Of a stretch of 64,000 nt of DNA, positions 54,604-62,648 are shown piece after piece. Each line of letters starts with the position of its first letter. Position 1 is the stretch's first letter. The notes below the pieces were generated by a model, which worked only from the letters and a program-made list of their open reading frames with translations, was not told where the DNA came from and searched no databases. The DNA is from CAVZTA01 sp963778025 (GTDB lineage Bacteria; Chloroflexota; Limnocylindria; Limnocylindrales; CSP1-4), in the NCBI GenBank assembly GCA_963778025.1, contig CAVZTA010000012.1, positions 62,001 through 126,000 of the forward strand, written 5' to 3'. A program made the translations under genes and the position numbers.

Positions 54604-54702
54604 TGGCAACCGTGAATCCGACCGGCTGATCCAGCGTCCGACCCGCCCACGGCGTGCGAGCGCGCGCCGTCGTCCTCCTCACCTGCCCGCAGGAGCACCC
54701 CG

Positions 54703-55785
54703 TTGGACGCCCTTTCCCGCGCGGGCGCGCATGCCCGCCGCCGACCGGCCGTGGTGGCCGTCCTGTCCCTCGTGGTGGCCGCGTGCTCGGGCACCGGCTC
54801 GCCGCCCGCCTTCACGGTCGGGCCGACCGCACCCAGCACGGCCCCCAGTCCATCCGCCAGCGCCGCCCCTTCGGCCTCGCCGGCGAGCGCCAGCCCCGCC
54901 CCGTCGGCGAGCGCCGCGGCCTTCCCCGTGACCGTCACGGACGACGAGGGCACCGCGGTCACGATCGACGAGGAGCCGGATTCGATCGTGTCCCTGACGC
55001 CCGGCGCCACCGAGACGCTGTTCGCGCTCGGCGTCGGCGATGCCATCAAGGGCAAGGCCGAAGACATCTTCCTGTACCCGCCCGAGGCCGGCGATGTCCC
55101 CGACGTCGCGAAGTTCGGCGAGGTCGATGTCGAGAAGATCGTGGGACTCGAGCCCGACGTCGTCATCGCCGGTGGCGACGGCTTCACGCCGGTCGACTCG
55201 ATCGCGCAGCTCCGGTCGCTCGACGTCCCGGTCGTGGTCGTCGATCCAGCCGACGTCGCGACCGTGTTCCACGACATCGAGCTGCTGGGCAAGGCCGTCG
55301 GCAGGACCGATGAGGCCGAGACGATGACCACGACCATGCGCGCCGAGATGGACCGGATCGGGGACGCGGTCGCGTCCCAGGACAAGCCCAAGGTGTTCTA
55401 CGAGACCGGCACCGACGACTCCGGCAAGGTCTACGGCATCGCCGACGGCTCGTTCATGAACGAGATGATCCAGCTCGCCGGCGCCGTCCCGGTCACCACC
55501 GGCTCGCCCGACAAGTACGACATGTCGACCGAGAAGCTCATCGCCGACGACCCGGAGCTGATCCTGCTCGGCGACGGCGCATTCGGGATGACCCCCGAGC
55601 TCGTGGCGGCGCGCCCGGGCTGGAAGGTCATCTCGGCCGTGAAGTCCGGCGACATCCGGCCGATCGACGACCAGACCATCACCCGGCCGGGCCCCCGCCT
55701 GTTCCTGGGTCTCGCGCTCCTCGCCTCGACCATCCATCCGGACGCAGCGGTGCCGTCGCCGTCACCGCTGCCCGCCGTGCCGTAG
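54703..55785 (+). CDS. btuF: cobalamin/iron-type ABC binding lipoprotein, BtuF-like
   Basis: 360 residues from TTG 54703, with CAGGAG upstream. A lipoprotein signal (RPAVVAVLSLVVAAC) and a Ser/Ala/Pro linker lead to a periplasmic-binding-protein fold (VTVTDDEGTAVTIDEEPDSI, VGLEPDVVIAGGDGFTPVDS, DVPVVVVDPADVATVFHDIE). Being first behind a cobalamin riboswitch argues for corrinoid specificity rather than ferric siderophores, which use the same family. Confidence 0.9.
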   Translation: MDALSRAGAHARRRPAVVAVLSLVVAACSGTGSPPAFTVGPTAPSTAPSPSASAAPSASPASASPAPSASAAAFPVTVTDDEGTAVTIDEEPDSIVSLTPGATETLFALGVGDAIKGKAEDIFLYPPEAGDVPDVAKFGEVDVEKIVGLEPDVVIAGGDGFTPVDSIAQLRSLDVPVVVVDPADVATVFHDIELLGKAVGRTDEAETMTTTMRAEMDRIGDAVASQDKPKVFYETGTDDSGKVYGIADGSFMNEMIQLAGAVPVTTGSPDKYDMSTEKLIADDPELILLGDGAFGMTPELVAARPGWKVISAVKSGDIRPIDDQTITRPGPRLFLGLALLASTIHPDAAVPSPSPLPAVP

Positions 55786-55797
55786 CACGTCCCCGCG

Positions 55798-56874
55798 GTG
55801 ACGGCCGGCCATGCGCTCGCTTCCGCCCACTCACGTGTGGGCGTGGGGGGACGTGCGCATGGCCGGTTCGTCCTGCTCCTGGGCCTCGGCACGCTCGCGG
55901 TCCTGGTCGGGGTCGTGGTGGGTGTCGCCGTCGGCACGGTCGGCATCGCGCCGGTCGACACGCTCGCCGTCGTCCTCTCCCATCTCGGGCTCCAGGTCGG
56001 GACGGTGCCGTCCGAGGCGACCGATGCGATCGTCTGGGACATCCGCATCCCGCGCGTCCTGACCGCGCTCGCCGTGGGTGCGGCGCTTGCCGTCGCGGGC
56101 GTCACGTTCCAGGGCCTGCTGCGAAACCCGCTCGCCGATCCATATGTCCTGGGCACGGCCTCCGGGGCGGCGCTCGGGGCGGCGATCGCCGTGCTCCTGC
56201 CCGTCCGGACGCTCGTACTCGGGTTCGGGCTCGTCCATGCGCTCGCGTTCGCCGGAGCGCTGGTGGCGGTGTGGGCCGTCTACCGGCTGTCGCGCATCTC
56301 GGGCATGGCGCCCATGACCGGGCTCCTGCTCACCGGCTACGCGATCGGCTCGCTGCTGGCCGCGGGGCTGACGATGGCGATGTACCTCTCGGGCGCGCAG
56401 CTGCGCCAGATCTTCTCGTTCCTGCTCGGTGGCTTCGACGGGGCGTCCTGGACACGCCTCGCGGGGGCGCTCCCGCTCATCGCGGTCGGGTGTGCGCTCA
56501 TCCTGCTGCGGGCTCGGTCGCTCAACGGGCTGCTGCTGGGCGAGGAGGCGGCGGCGCACCTGGGGGTCGATGTCCGCCGTGAGCGGGGCGTGCTGCTCGG
56601 TCTCGCGTCGCTCGTGACGGCCGCCGCGGTGACCGTGAGCGGGCTCATCGGCTTCGTCGGGCTGGTGGTGCCCCACGTCGTGCGGCTCGTCGTCGGGCCG
56701 AACGCCCGCCAGGTCCTGCCGCTCAGCATGGTCTGGGGCGCCGCCCTGCTGATCTACGCGGATGTCGTGGCGCGGCTGCTCGGCGAGATCCCGGTGGGTG
56801 TCGTGACCGCGGTCATCGGCGCGCCGTTCTTCCTGTTCCTGTTGCGCCGGACGCGGACCGGGTACGAGCTGTGA
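55798..56874 (+). CDS. btuC: FecCD-family ABC permease, BtuC-like
   Basis: 358 residues with about ten spans: RIPRVLTALAVGAALAVAGV and FQGLLRNPLADPYVLGTASG, the hallmark FecCD segment, then GLIGFVGLVVPHVVRLVVGP and IPVGVVTAVIGAPFFLFLLR. GTG 55798 start. It shares a GTGA overlap with btuD. Imports cobalamin delivered by BtuF. Confidence 0.92.
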   Translation: MTAGHALASAHSRVGVGGRAHGRFVLLLGLGTLAVLVGVVVGVAVGTVGIAPVDTLAVVLSHLGLQVGTVPSEATDAIVWDIRIPRVLTALAVGAALAVAGVTFQGLLRNPLADPYVLGTASGAALGAAIAVLLPVRTLVLGFGLVHALAFAGALVAVWAVYRLSRISGMAPMTGLLLTGYAIGSLLAAGLTMAMYLSGAQLRQIFSFLLGGFDGASWTRLAGALPLIAVGCALILLRARSLNGLLLGEEAAAHLGVDVRRERGVLLGLASLVTAAAVTVSGLIGFVGLVVPHVVRLVVGPNARQVLPLSMVWGAALLIYADVVARLLGEIPVGVVTAVIGAPFFLFLLRRTRTGYEL

Positions 56875-57632
56875 TCGAGCTGCGTGGCGTGACCGTCGCC
56901 TACCGTGGCCGGCCCGTCCTTCGCGATGTCGACCTGCAGGTGTCGGCCGGCGAGCGGGTCGCCCTGGTCGGGCCCAACGGCGCCGGCAAGTCGACGCTGC
57001 TGCGCGCCATCACCGGGGTGACGGAGCCGGTCGTCGGTGAGGTGCGGCTGGCCGGCGAGCCGGTCGCCGGACTGGATCGAGCGCGCGTCGCGCGTCACCT
57101 GGCGGTCGTCCCCCAGCAGGCGGTGCTCCCGTTCGCGACGCGCGTGGAGGAGCTGGTCGCGCTCGGCCGGCTGCCGCATGAGGACCCGATCCGCGGCCCG
57201 CGACCCGCCGATCGCGCGGCGGTCGCGGCGGCCATCGACCGCGTCGGCGTGGGCCATCTCCTGGGGCGCGACGTCCGCGAGCTCTCCCTGGGCGAGCGCC
57301 AGCTGGTCCTCATCGCGCTCGCCGTGGCGCAGGCGGCGCCGATCCTGGTCCTCGACGAGCCGACCGTCCACCTCGACCTTCGCCATCAGGTCGAGACGAT
57401 GGACCTGCTCGTCGATCTCAACGAGCGCGACGGCGTGACCGTCGTCGCCGTGCTCCACGACCTGGGCCTCGCGGCCCTGTTCTTCCCGCGCGTCCTGCTC
57501 GTGGACCGCGGTCGGATCGTGGCCGACGGCGCGCCGCTCGAGGTGTTCAGCGACGAGCGCATCCGCGAGGTGTTCGGCGTCGACCCGGCGATCGTGCGAC
57601 TGCGGGCGATGCCCGCGCGGACCGCGTCGTGA
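56871..57632 (+). CDS. btuD: ABC transporter ATPase, BtuD-like
   Basis: 253 residues: Walker A LVGPNGAGKSTLLRA, ABC signature ELSLGERQLVLIALAV, Walker B ILVLDEPTVHLDL and the H-loop VLHDLGLAALF. Overlaps btuC (GTGA, 56871-56874) and the cobS start. FecE/BtuD-type import ATPase. Confidence 0.92.
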   Translation: MIELRGVTVAYRGRPVLRDVDLQVSAGERVALVGPNGAGKSTLLRAITGVTEPVVGEVRLAGEPVAGLDRARVARHLAVVPQQAVLPFATRVEELVALGRLPHEDPIRGPRPADRAAVAAAIDRVGVGHLLGRDVRELSLGERQLVLIALAVAQAAPILVLDEPTVHLDLRHQVETMDLLVDLNERDGVTVVAVLHDLGLAALFFPRVLLVDRGRIVADGAPLEVFSDERIREVFGVDPAIVRLRAMPARTAS

Positions 57633-58439
57633 GAGGTCCCGCGACCATCACCGACGGCGCCTTCGACCCGGCGACGCCGCTTGACGAGCTTCGAGCCGCA
57701 CTCGCCACCCTCACGCGGATCCCGATCGGGCGGGTCCGCGGCGATGTGTCCGGCGCGGCGGCGTTCGGGCTCGTGGGTGCGCTGGTCGGGGGCGTGGGCG
57801 CGGTCCCGTTGCTGGTGCTTGGGGCACGCGACGGCAGCTCGATCGTCGCCGCGATCCTCGCGCTCGCGGCGATCGCGATCGTGAGCGGGGTGTTCCATCT
57901 CGACGGGCTCGCGGACACCGCCGATGCCCTCGTGGCGATCGGTCCGGCAGCGGCCGAGCGGGCGCGGAAGGACCCGAGCCTGGGCGCGGGCGGCGCGGTC
58001 GCGCTCATCTGCGTGCTGATCCTCGATGTCGCGTGCGTGGACTCGCTCGTTCGAACGGTCGGGCCGCCGGCGGCGGCAGCCGTGCTCGTCGTCGCGGGAG
58101 CCGGCTCGCGCGCGTTCGCCGTCGGTGTCGCGTTCGTGGCGCGTGGTCGGGCGGTCGGCGACGGCATGGGCGCGCGCTTCGCCGCGTCCGTCTCGTCGGT
58201 CGCCGTCCTCGTCGCGGGTGGCTCCGCGCTGGCGTTGAGCGTGCTCGCGCTTCCCGTCGGTCGGCCCGATCCCGGCGCTCGCGCTGATCGGCGGCGCGGC
58301 GGTCGCCACGGTCCTCGTCGCGGCCGTCGTCAGGGCGCGTCGTCAGCTCGACGGCGATGGCCTCGGAGCCGCCGTCGAGCTCACGTTCAGCGCGATCCTG
58401 CTCGCGGGTGTCGTCGCCGCCTCGTTCATGCACGCCTGA
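57629..58439 (+). CDS. cobS: cobalamin synthase CobS (frame break)
   Basis: Membrane enzyme joining alpha-ribazole (or its phosphate) to adenosyl-GDP-cobinamide. Starts with LRAALATLTRIPIGRVRGDV, then FHLDGLADTADALVAIG with the conserved DGLADTAD metal site, KDPSLGAGGAVAL and membrane spans. A frame change near 58262 joins to ALIGGAAVATVLVAAVV and the C-terminal ELTFSAILLAGVVAASFMHA. About 269 residues. Starts at GTG 57629, overlapping btuD. Confidence 0.9.
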
Positions 58440-58454
58440 GCCGAGGGCTGCTCG

Positions 58455-59006
58455 CTGGCCACGCCCTTCGTCCTCGTCCTCGGCGGCACGCGCAGCGGCA
58501 AGAGCCGGTTCGCGCTCGACCTCACGCGCTCCCTGGCGCGCGACCGCCCGGCCTGGTTCATCGCGACGGCCTGGCCCGGCGACCCGGAGCTCGACGAGCG
58601 GATCGCTCGCCACCGGCGCGATCGACCGACCGACTGGCCGACCGTCGACGCCGGCACCGATCTCGCGGCGACGCTCGACGGCATCACCCGCGAGGCACCC
58701 GACGCGCCGATCCTGCTCGAGGGGCTCACGCTCTGGCTCAGCGCGCTGGCGGGCGACGAGCCCGCCGATATCGACCCGCTGCTCGACGGACCGGTGGCCG
58801 CCGCGCTGGCGTCGATCGCGCGGCACCCGGGCGCGATCATCGTCGTGAGCGATGAGATGGGCCTCGGGATGGTGCCCATGGACCCCGTCGGTCGCGCCTT
58901 CCGTGACCTCGCGGGCCTCGTCCACCAGCGGTTCGCCGCGGCCGCCGACGAGGTCCACGTGGTCATCGCCGGTCTGCCGATGACGCTGAAGCGCGGGCGA
59001 CCGTGA
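58455..59006 (+). CDS. cobU: cobinamide kinase/guanylyltransferase CobU, possible CTG start
   Basis: Bifunctional enzyme phosphorylating adenosylcobinamide and attaching GMP. 183 residues with the P-loop LVLGGTRSGKSRFALDL, WFIATAWPGDPELDERIARH, LLEGLTLWLS and VVSDEMGLGMVPMDPVGRAF, where VSDEMG is typical. No ATG/GTG/TTG lies in frame between the preceding TGA (58437) and the P-loop; CTG 58455 with GAGGG upstream is the likeliest start, or an indel hides a normal one. Overlaps cobT by GTGA. Confidence 0.9.
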   Translation: MATPFVLVLGGTRSGKSRFALDLTRSLARDRPAWFIATAWPGDPELDERIARHRRDRPTDWPTVDAGTDLAATLDGITREAPDAPILLEGLTLWLSALAGDEPADIDPLLDGPVAAALASIARHPGAIIVVSDEMGLGMVPMDPVGRAFRDLAGLVHQRFAAAADEVHVVIAGLPMTLKRGRP

Positions 59007-60091
59007 CCGATCGCCTCGCCGACGCGCTGGCCGTCATCGACGCGCTCGGCGGTCCTGACCCGGCCGCGATGGCGGACGCCCAGGCGCACCTCGATCAGCT
59101 CACCAAGCCACCCGGGAGCCTCGGCCGGCTCGAGGAGCTGGTCGTCCGGCTGGCCGGGATCACCGGGCGTGCGGATGCGCCCCTCGATCGGCGGCACATC
59201 GTGGTCTTCGCCGCCGACCACGGGGTCACCGTCCGCGGCGTCTCGGCGTATCCCGCCGCCGTGACGCCGATGATGGTCGCGAACTTCGTGGCGGGCGGCG
59301 CGGCCATCAACGTCCTCGCGCGCCAGGTGGGCGCCCGGATCTCGGTCGTCGATGTCGGCGTCGCCGCGGACCTTCCCGCCACGGGACGGGGTCGCGGCGG
59401 GGGACGGCTGGTCCGCGCACGCGTCGCGAACGGCACCGCGGACCTCTCGGTCGGGCCGGCGATGACCGACCGGCAGACCCGTCGAGCGATCGAGGTGGGC
59501 CTGCGCACGGTCGAGCGGCTCGGGCGTCGTGGCGTCGACGTCATCGGCATCGGCGAGATGGGCATCGGCAACACCACCGCGGCGGCGGCGCTCGTGGCAG
59601 CGCTCACCGGCGAACCCGCCGAGCACACGACGGGCCGCGGGACCGGGCTCGACGACGACGCGTGGCGGCACAAGGTCGCGGTGGTCGCGGCGGCCGTCGA
59701 GCGCCACGGGCGCACGTCGGACACCGGGGCGCTCGCGACGCTGGCCGACCTCGGTGGCCTCGAGATCGCCGGCCTCGTCGGGGTCATCGTCGGCGGCGTC
59801 GCGGCGCGCATCCCCATCGTGCTCGACGGCTACATCACCGGGGCCGCGGCGCTCGTCGCCGAGCAGCTCGCCCCGGGCCTCGCGAGGCGGCTCCTGGCCG
59901 GGCATCGCTCGGTCGAGCCGGGCCACCGCATCGTCCTCGATCGACTGGGACTGGAGCCCATCCTCGACCTCGACCTGCGCCTCGGCGAGGGCACGGGTGC
60001 CGCCCTCGCGATGCAGGTCCTCGCGTCGGCGGTCGCGATCCGCGACGGGATGGCGACCTTCGCGTCGGCGGGCGTCCCGGATCGCGCGTGA
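59003..60091 (+). CDS. cobT: nicotinate-nucleotide–dimethylbenzimidazole phosphoribosyltransferase
   Basis: Activates the lower ligand base to alpha-ribazole phosphate. 362 residues: LDQLTKPPGSLGRLEELVVR, VVFAADHGVTVRGVSAYPAA, FVAGGAAINVLARQVGA, IGIGEMGIGNTTAAAALVAA and the end GTGAALAMQVLASA, all CobT landmarks. Starts at GTG 59003 overlapping cobU and ends overlapping cobC. Confidence 0.95.
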   Translation: MTDRLADALAVIDALGGPDPAAMADAQAHLDQLTKPPGSLGRLEELVVRLAGITGRADAPLDRRHIVVFAADHGVTVRGVSAYPAAVTPMMVANFVAGGAAINVLARQVGARISVVDVGVAADLPATGRGRGGGRLVRARVANGTADLSVGPAMTDRQTRRAIEVGLRTVERLGRRGVDVIGIGEMGIGNTTAAAALVAALTGEPAEHTTGRGTGLDDDAWRHKVAVVAAAVERHGRTSDTGALATLADLGGLEIAGLVGVIVGGVAARIPIVLDGYITGAAALVAEQLAPGLARRLLAGHRSVEPGHRIVLDRLGLEPILDLDLRLGEGTGAALAMQVLASAVAIRDGMATFASAGVPDRA

Positions 60092-60620
60092 CCGACGCCA
60101 TCCTGGTCCGGCACGGCGCGACCCGCTGGACCGGCGTGCGCTACTGCGGCCGCAGCGATCCGTGGCTCACGGACGGCGGGCGAGCGGCGGTCGATGCGCT
60201 GGCCCGCGAGCTCACGACGGTCGTCGCCCCGGGCGCACGCGGGTCGTGACCAGCCCGGCCCGTCGAGCGCGCCAGACCGCCTCGGCGATCGTCCGCGCGA
60301 TCGGCGGCTCAGCCGACATCGACGACCGGTGGCGCGAGACCGACTTCGGTACCGCCGAGGGCCTCACCTGGGAGCGTCTGGAACGTCGCCTTCCTGGCCT
60401 CGCCGCGGACATCGCCGCGGGCCGCCTCGTCGACTGGCCGGGCGGCGAGCGAGCGGACGAGCTCGAGCGACGGGTAGGCGAGGCGTGGGCCGACCTCGTC
60501 GCCCTCGCGGAGCCGGTCATCGTCGTGAGTCACGGGGGTCCGCTTCGCGTGATCGCCGCGCCGCTCGCGGCCCCCGAGCCGGCCCGGTGGCTCCGCGTCC
60601 CGCTCGTGGCCGCACGCTAG
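60088..60620 (+). CDS. cobC: histidine phosphatase, alpha-ribazole phosphatase-like CobC (frame break)
   Basis: Starts at GTG 60088 (VTDAILVRHGATRWTGVRYC) with the RHG catalytic histidine motif, then after a frame change near 60235 continues TSPARRARQTASAIVRAI, DDRWRETDFGTAEGLTWERL and VIVVSHGGPLRVIAAPL with the second catalytic His. About 177 residues. By operon position it probably removes the phosphate from alpha-ribazole-5'-phosphate or cobalamin-phosphate; generic phosphatase activity is possible. Confidence 0.85.
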
Positions 60621-60629
60621 GCTCGCCGG

Positions 60630-61746
60630 ATGCGCATCCCCGACTTCCAGCTGGAGCGGTTCTTCGCGCGCTACGAGTTCAGCGTCCCGTATCTGCTGTG
60701 CGCCTCCGATGTCGAGGGCTGGCCGATGGCCGAGGTCCTCGCGCTCGCCGACGACGAGGTCCGCGCCCTGTGGGACGGCCTGAAGCTCGGCTACACCGAG
60801 TCGATGGGGCATCCGCTGCTCCGCGAGGCGATCGCGCAGCAGCTGTTCGAGCGCCTCACCGGCGACGATGTCCTCGTCTTCTCGGGCGCCTCCGAGGGGA
60901 TCTTCGCGCTGGTCAACGTCCGGCTCCAGGCGGGCGACCACGCCGTCGTGGTCTGGCCGGCGTACCAGTCGCTCCATGAGGTCGCACGGTCGCTCGGCGC
61001 GGACGTGACCCTCATCGAGCTGCACGAGTCGGAGGGCTGGGTGCTCGATGCGGCTCGTGTCAGAGCGGCCGTCACGCCGCGCACGAAGCTCATCGTGGTG
61101 AACACGCCGCACAACCCGACCGGCATGCTCATGCCCGAGCCGGCGTTCCGCGAGCTGGTCGACATCGCGGCCGACGCCGGCGCCACGCTCCTCTCCGATG
61201 AGGTCTATCGCGGCCTCGAGGTGGACCCTGCGACCCGCCTGCCGTCGGGTGCCGATCTCGGGGATCACGTCGTCTCGCTGGGCGTGATGTCCAAGGCGTT
61301 CGCGATGGCCGGCCTGCGCATCGGCTGGATCGCCACGCGCGACCATGCGCTGCTCGACGCCGCCGCTCGATTCAAGGACTACACGACGCTCTGCCCGCCG
61401 GCCCCGTCCGAGCTGCTGGCGATCGCCGCAGCTCCGCGCTCGCGACCGGGTGCTGGAGCGATCCACTGGCATCACCAGCCGGAACCTCGCGCTCCTCGAT
61501 GCCTTCTTCGCGCGGCGGACCGAGGTTTCGTGGGTCCGCCCGCGGGCCGGTTCGATCGGCTTCCCGCGGTTCGCCGACGGCATCGACGCCAACGCCCTCG
61601 TCGACGACCTCGCGCGCGAGGAGGGCGTCCTGCTGGCGCCGGGCCGGCTGTTCGGGCGCGACGACGGCCATGTGCGCCTCGGGTTCGGGCGCGAGAACCT
61701 GCCCGAGGCGCTCGGCCGGTTCGAGGCCTACCTCGACCGGCGCTGA
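60630..61746 (+). CDS. class I/II PLP aminotransferase (frame break)
   Basis: About 372 residues: LGYTESMGHPLLREAIAQQL, NTPHNPTGMLMPEPAFREL, LLSDEVYRGLEVD and the PLP-lysine region VMSKAFAMAGLRIGWIATRD. A frame change near 61435 joins LLAIAA to RDRVLERSTGITSRNLALLD. TAGGCT (60618-60623) lies six bases before ATG 60630. It follows the cobalamin genes but lacks CobD-specific features that I can recognise, so the substrate is left open. Confidence 0.82.
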
Positions 61747-61747
61747 G

Positions 61748-62290
61748 ATGCGCCGGGTCGCGATCCTGAGCGGACCCAGCGGCTGCGGCAAGTCGACGTT
61801 CGGGCGCGCGCTCGCCGCACGCCTCGGCGTCGCCTACGTGGAGACCGATTCGCTCGTCCACGGGCCGGACTGGGTGGAGCGATCGCCGGACGCGGTTCGC
61901 GAGGGGCTCGCGCCGACGCTGGCGCTCGACGGCTGGGTCATCGACAACCCGTATCGCCGCCTGGTCGGCGAGCTCGTCATCGACGCCGCCGACACGCTCG
62001 TCTGGCTCGATCTGCCGATGCGCGTGTGGCTGCCGCGACTCTTGCACCGCACCCTGCGCCGCATCGCGCGCGACGAGGTCCTGTGGAACGGCAATCGTGA
62101 GTCCTGGCGGACGGCGTTCACCGGTCGCGAGGGCCTCATCCCGTTCGCGATCCGTGCCCAGTTCGACACGCGTCGCAAGTACCCGACCCGGTACGCGGGG
62201 TTCCCACTCGTCCGTCTGCGCTCGACCGGCGAGGTGCGGGCGTTTCTCGCAGCGGTCCCGGCGACCGACCGTGCGACCATCCCGCGATGA
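61748..62290 (+). CDS. FlaR/adenylate-kinase-like P-loop protein
   Basis: 180 residues with Walker A ILSGPSGCGKSTFGRALA, DGWVIDNPYRRLVGELVIDA, DTLVWLDLPMRVWLPRLLHR and a basic LWNGNRESWRTAF segment, matching the FlaR-like topology-modulation/small kinase group. ATG 61748 is two bases after the aminotransferase and ends overlapping the next gene (ATGA). The phosphate acceptor is unknown. Confidence 0.78.
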   Translation: MRRVAILSGPSGCGKSTFGRALAARLGVAYVETDSLVHGPDWVERSPDAVREGLAPTLALDGWVIDNPYRRLVGELVIDAADTLVWLDLPMRVWLPRLLHRTLRRIARDEVLWNGNRESWRTAFTGREGLIPFAIRAQFDTRRKYPTRYAGFPLVRLRSTGEVRAFLAAVPATDRATIPR

Positions 62291-62628
62291 GCGAATGGAT
62301 CTACTTCATCCATCCCCGGCGCGAGGACTTCGCGGCGACGATGACCGAGGAGGAGATCGCCGTCTGGGGCGTCCATTTCGAGCGGTTCCAGCGGCTGCTC
62401 GCCGAAGGGACGATCATCCTCGTCGGGCCGACGCTCGGCCGGACGAACACGGGCATCACCATCCTGGAGGCGCCCGACGAGGCGGCCGCCCGCAAGCTCA
62501 TGGAGGAGGACCCGGTGATCGCCGGCGGGTTCGCGACCGCCGAGCTGCGCCCGATGCGGGTCTCGCTCCTGCGCGGGCGGGACGGTGGCCCGCCCTGGCC
62601 GCCGCGCGGCGACGACACCGCCGCCTGA
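62287..62628 (+). CDS. YciI-like protein
   Basis: 113 residues: IYFIHPRREDFAATMTEEEI, VHFERFQRLLAEGTIILVGP, and EDPVIAGGFATAELRPMRVS, the YciI/YCII ferredoxin-like fold with its conserved His and acidic positions. It overlaps the FlaR-like gene stop by ATGA. Small homologous proteins occur fused to or beside diverse enzymes; role unknown. Confidence 0.8.
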   Translation: MSEWIYFIHPRREDFAATMTEEEIAVWGVHFERFQRLLAEGTIILVGPTLGRTNTGITILEAPDEAAARKLMEEDPVIAGGFATAELRPMRVSLLRGRDGGPPWPPRGDDTAA

Positions 62629-62648
62629 GCGATCGACGACGTCGCCCG

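Larger units (their letters stand above)
54315..54702 (+). other. non-coding gap holding the cobalamin riboswitch
   Basis: This 388-base gap between divergent genes contains the riboswitch (54455-54570), its expression-platform hairpin (54569-54603) and about 100 bases of leader. A very short frame (TTG 54603 to TGA 54629) with a purine-rich upstream exists but is not convincing. Nothing else is seen. Confidence 0.6.

Noticed and set aside
60630..61746. Naming the aminotransferase cobD
   Set aside because: Fold and position are suggestive, but no CobD-specific motif could be recognised; it was left as class I/II aminotransferase.
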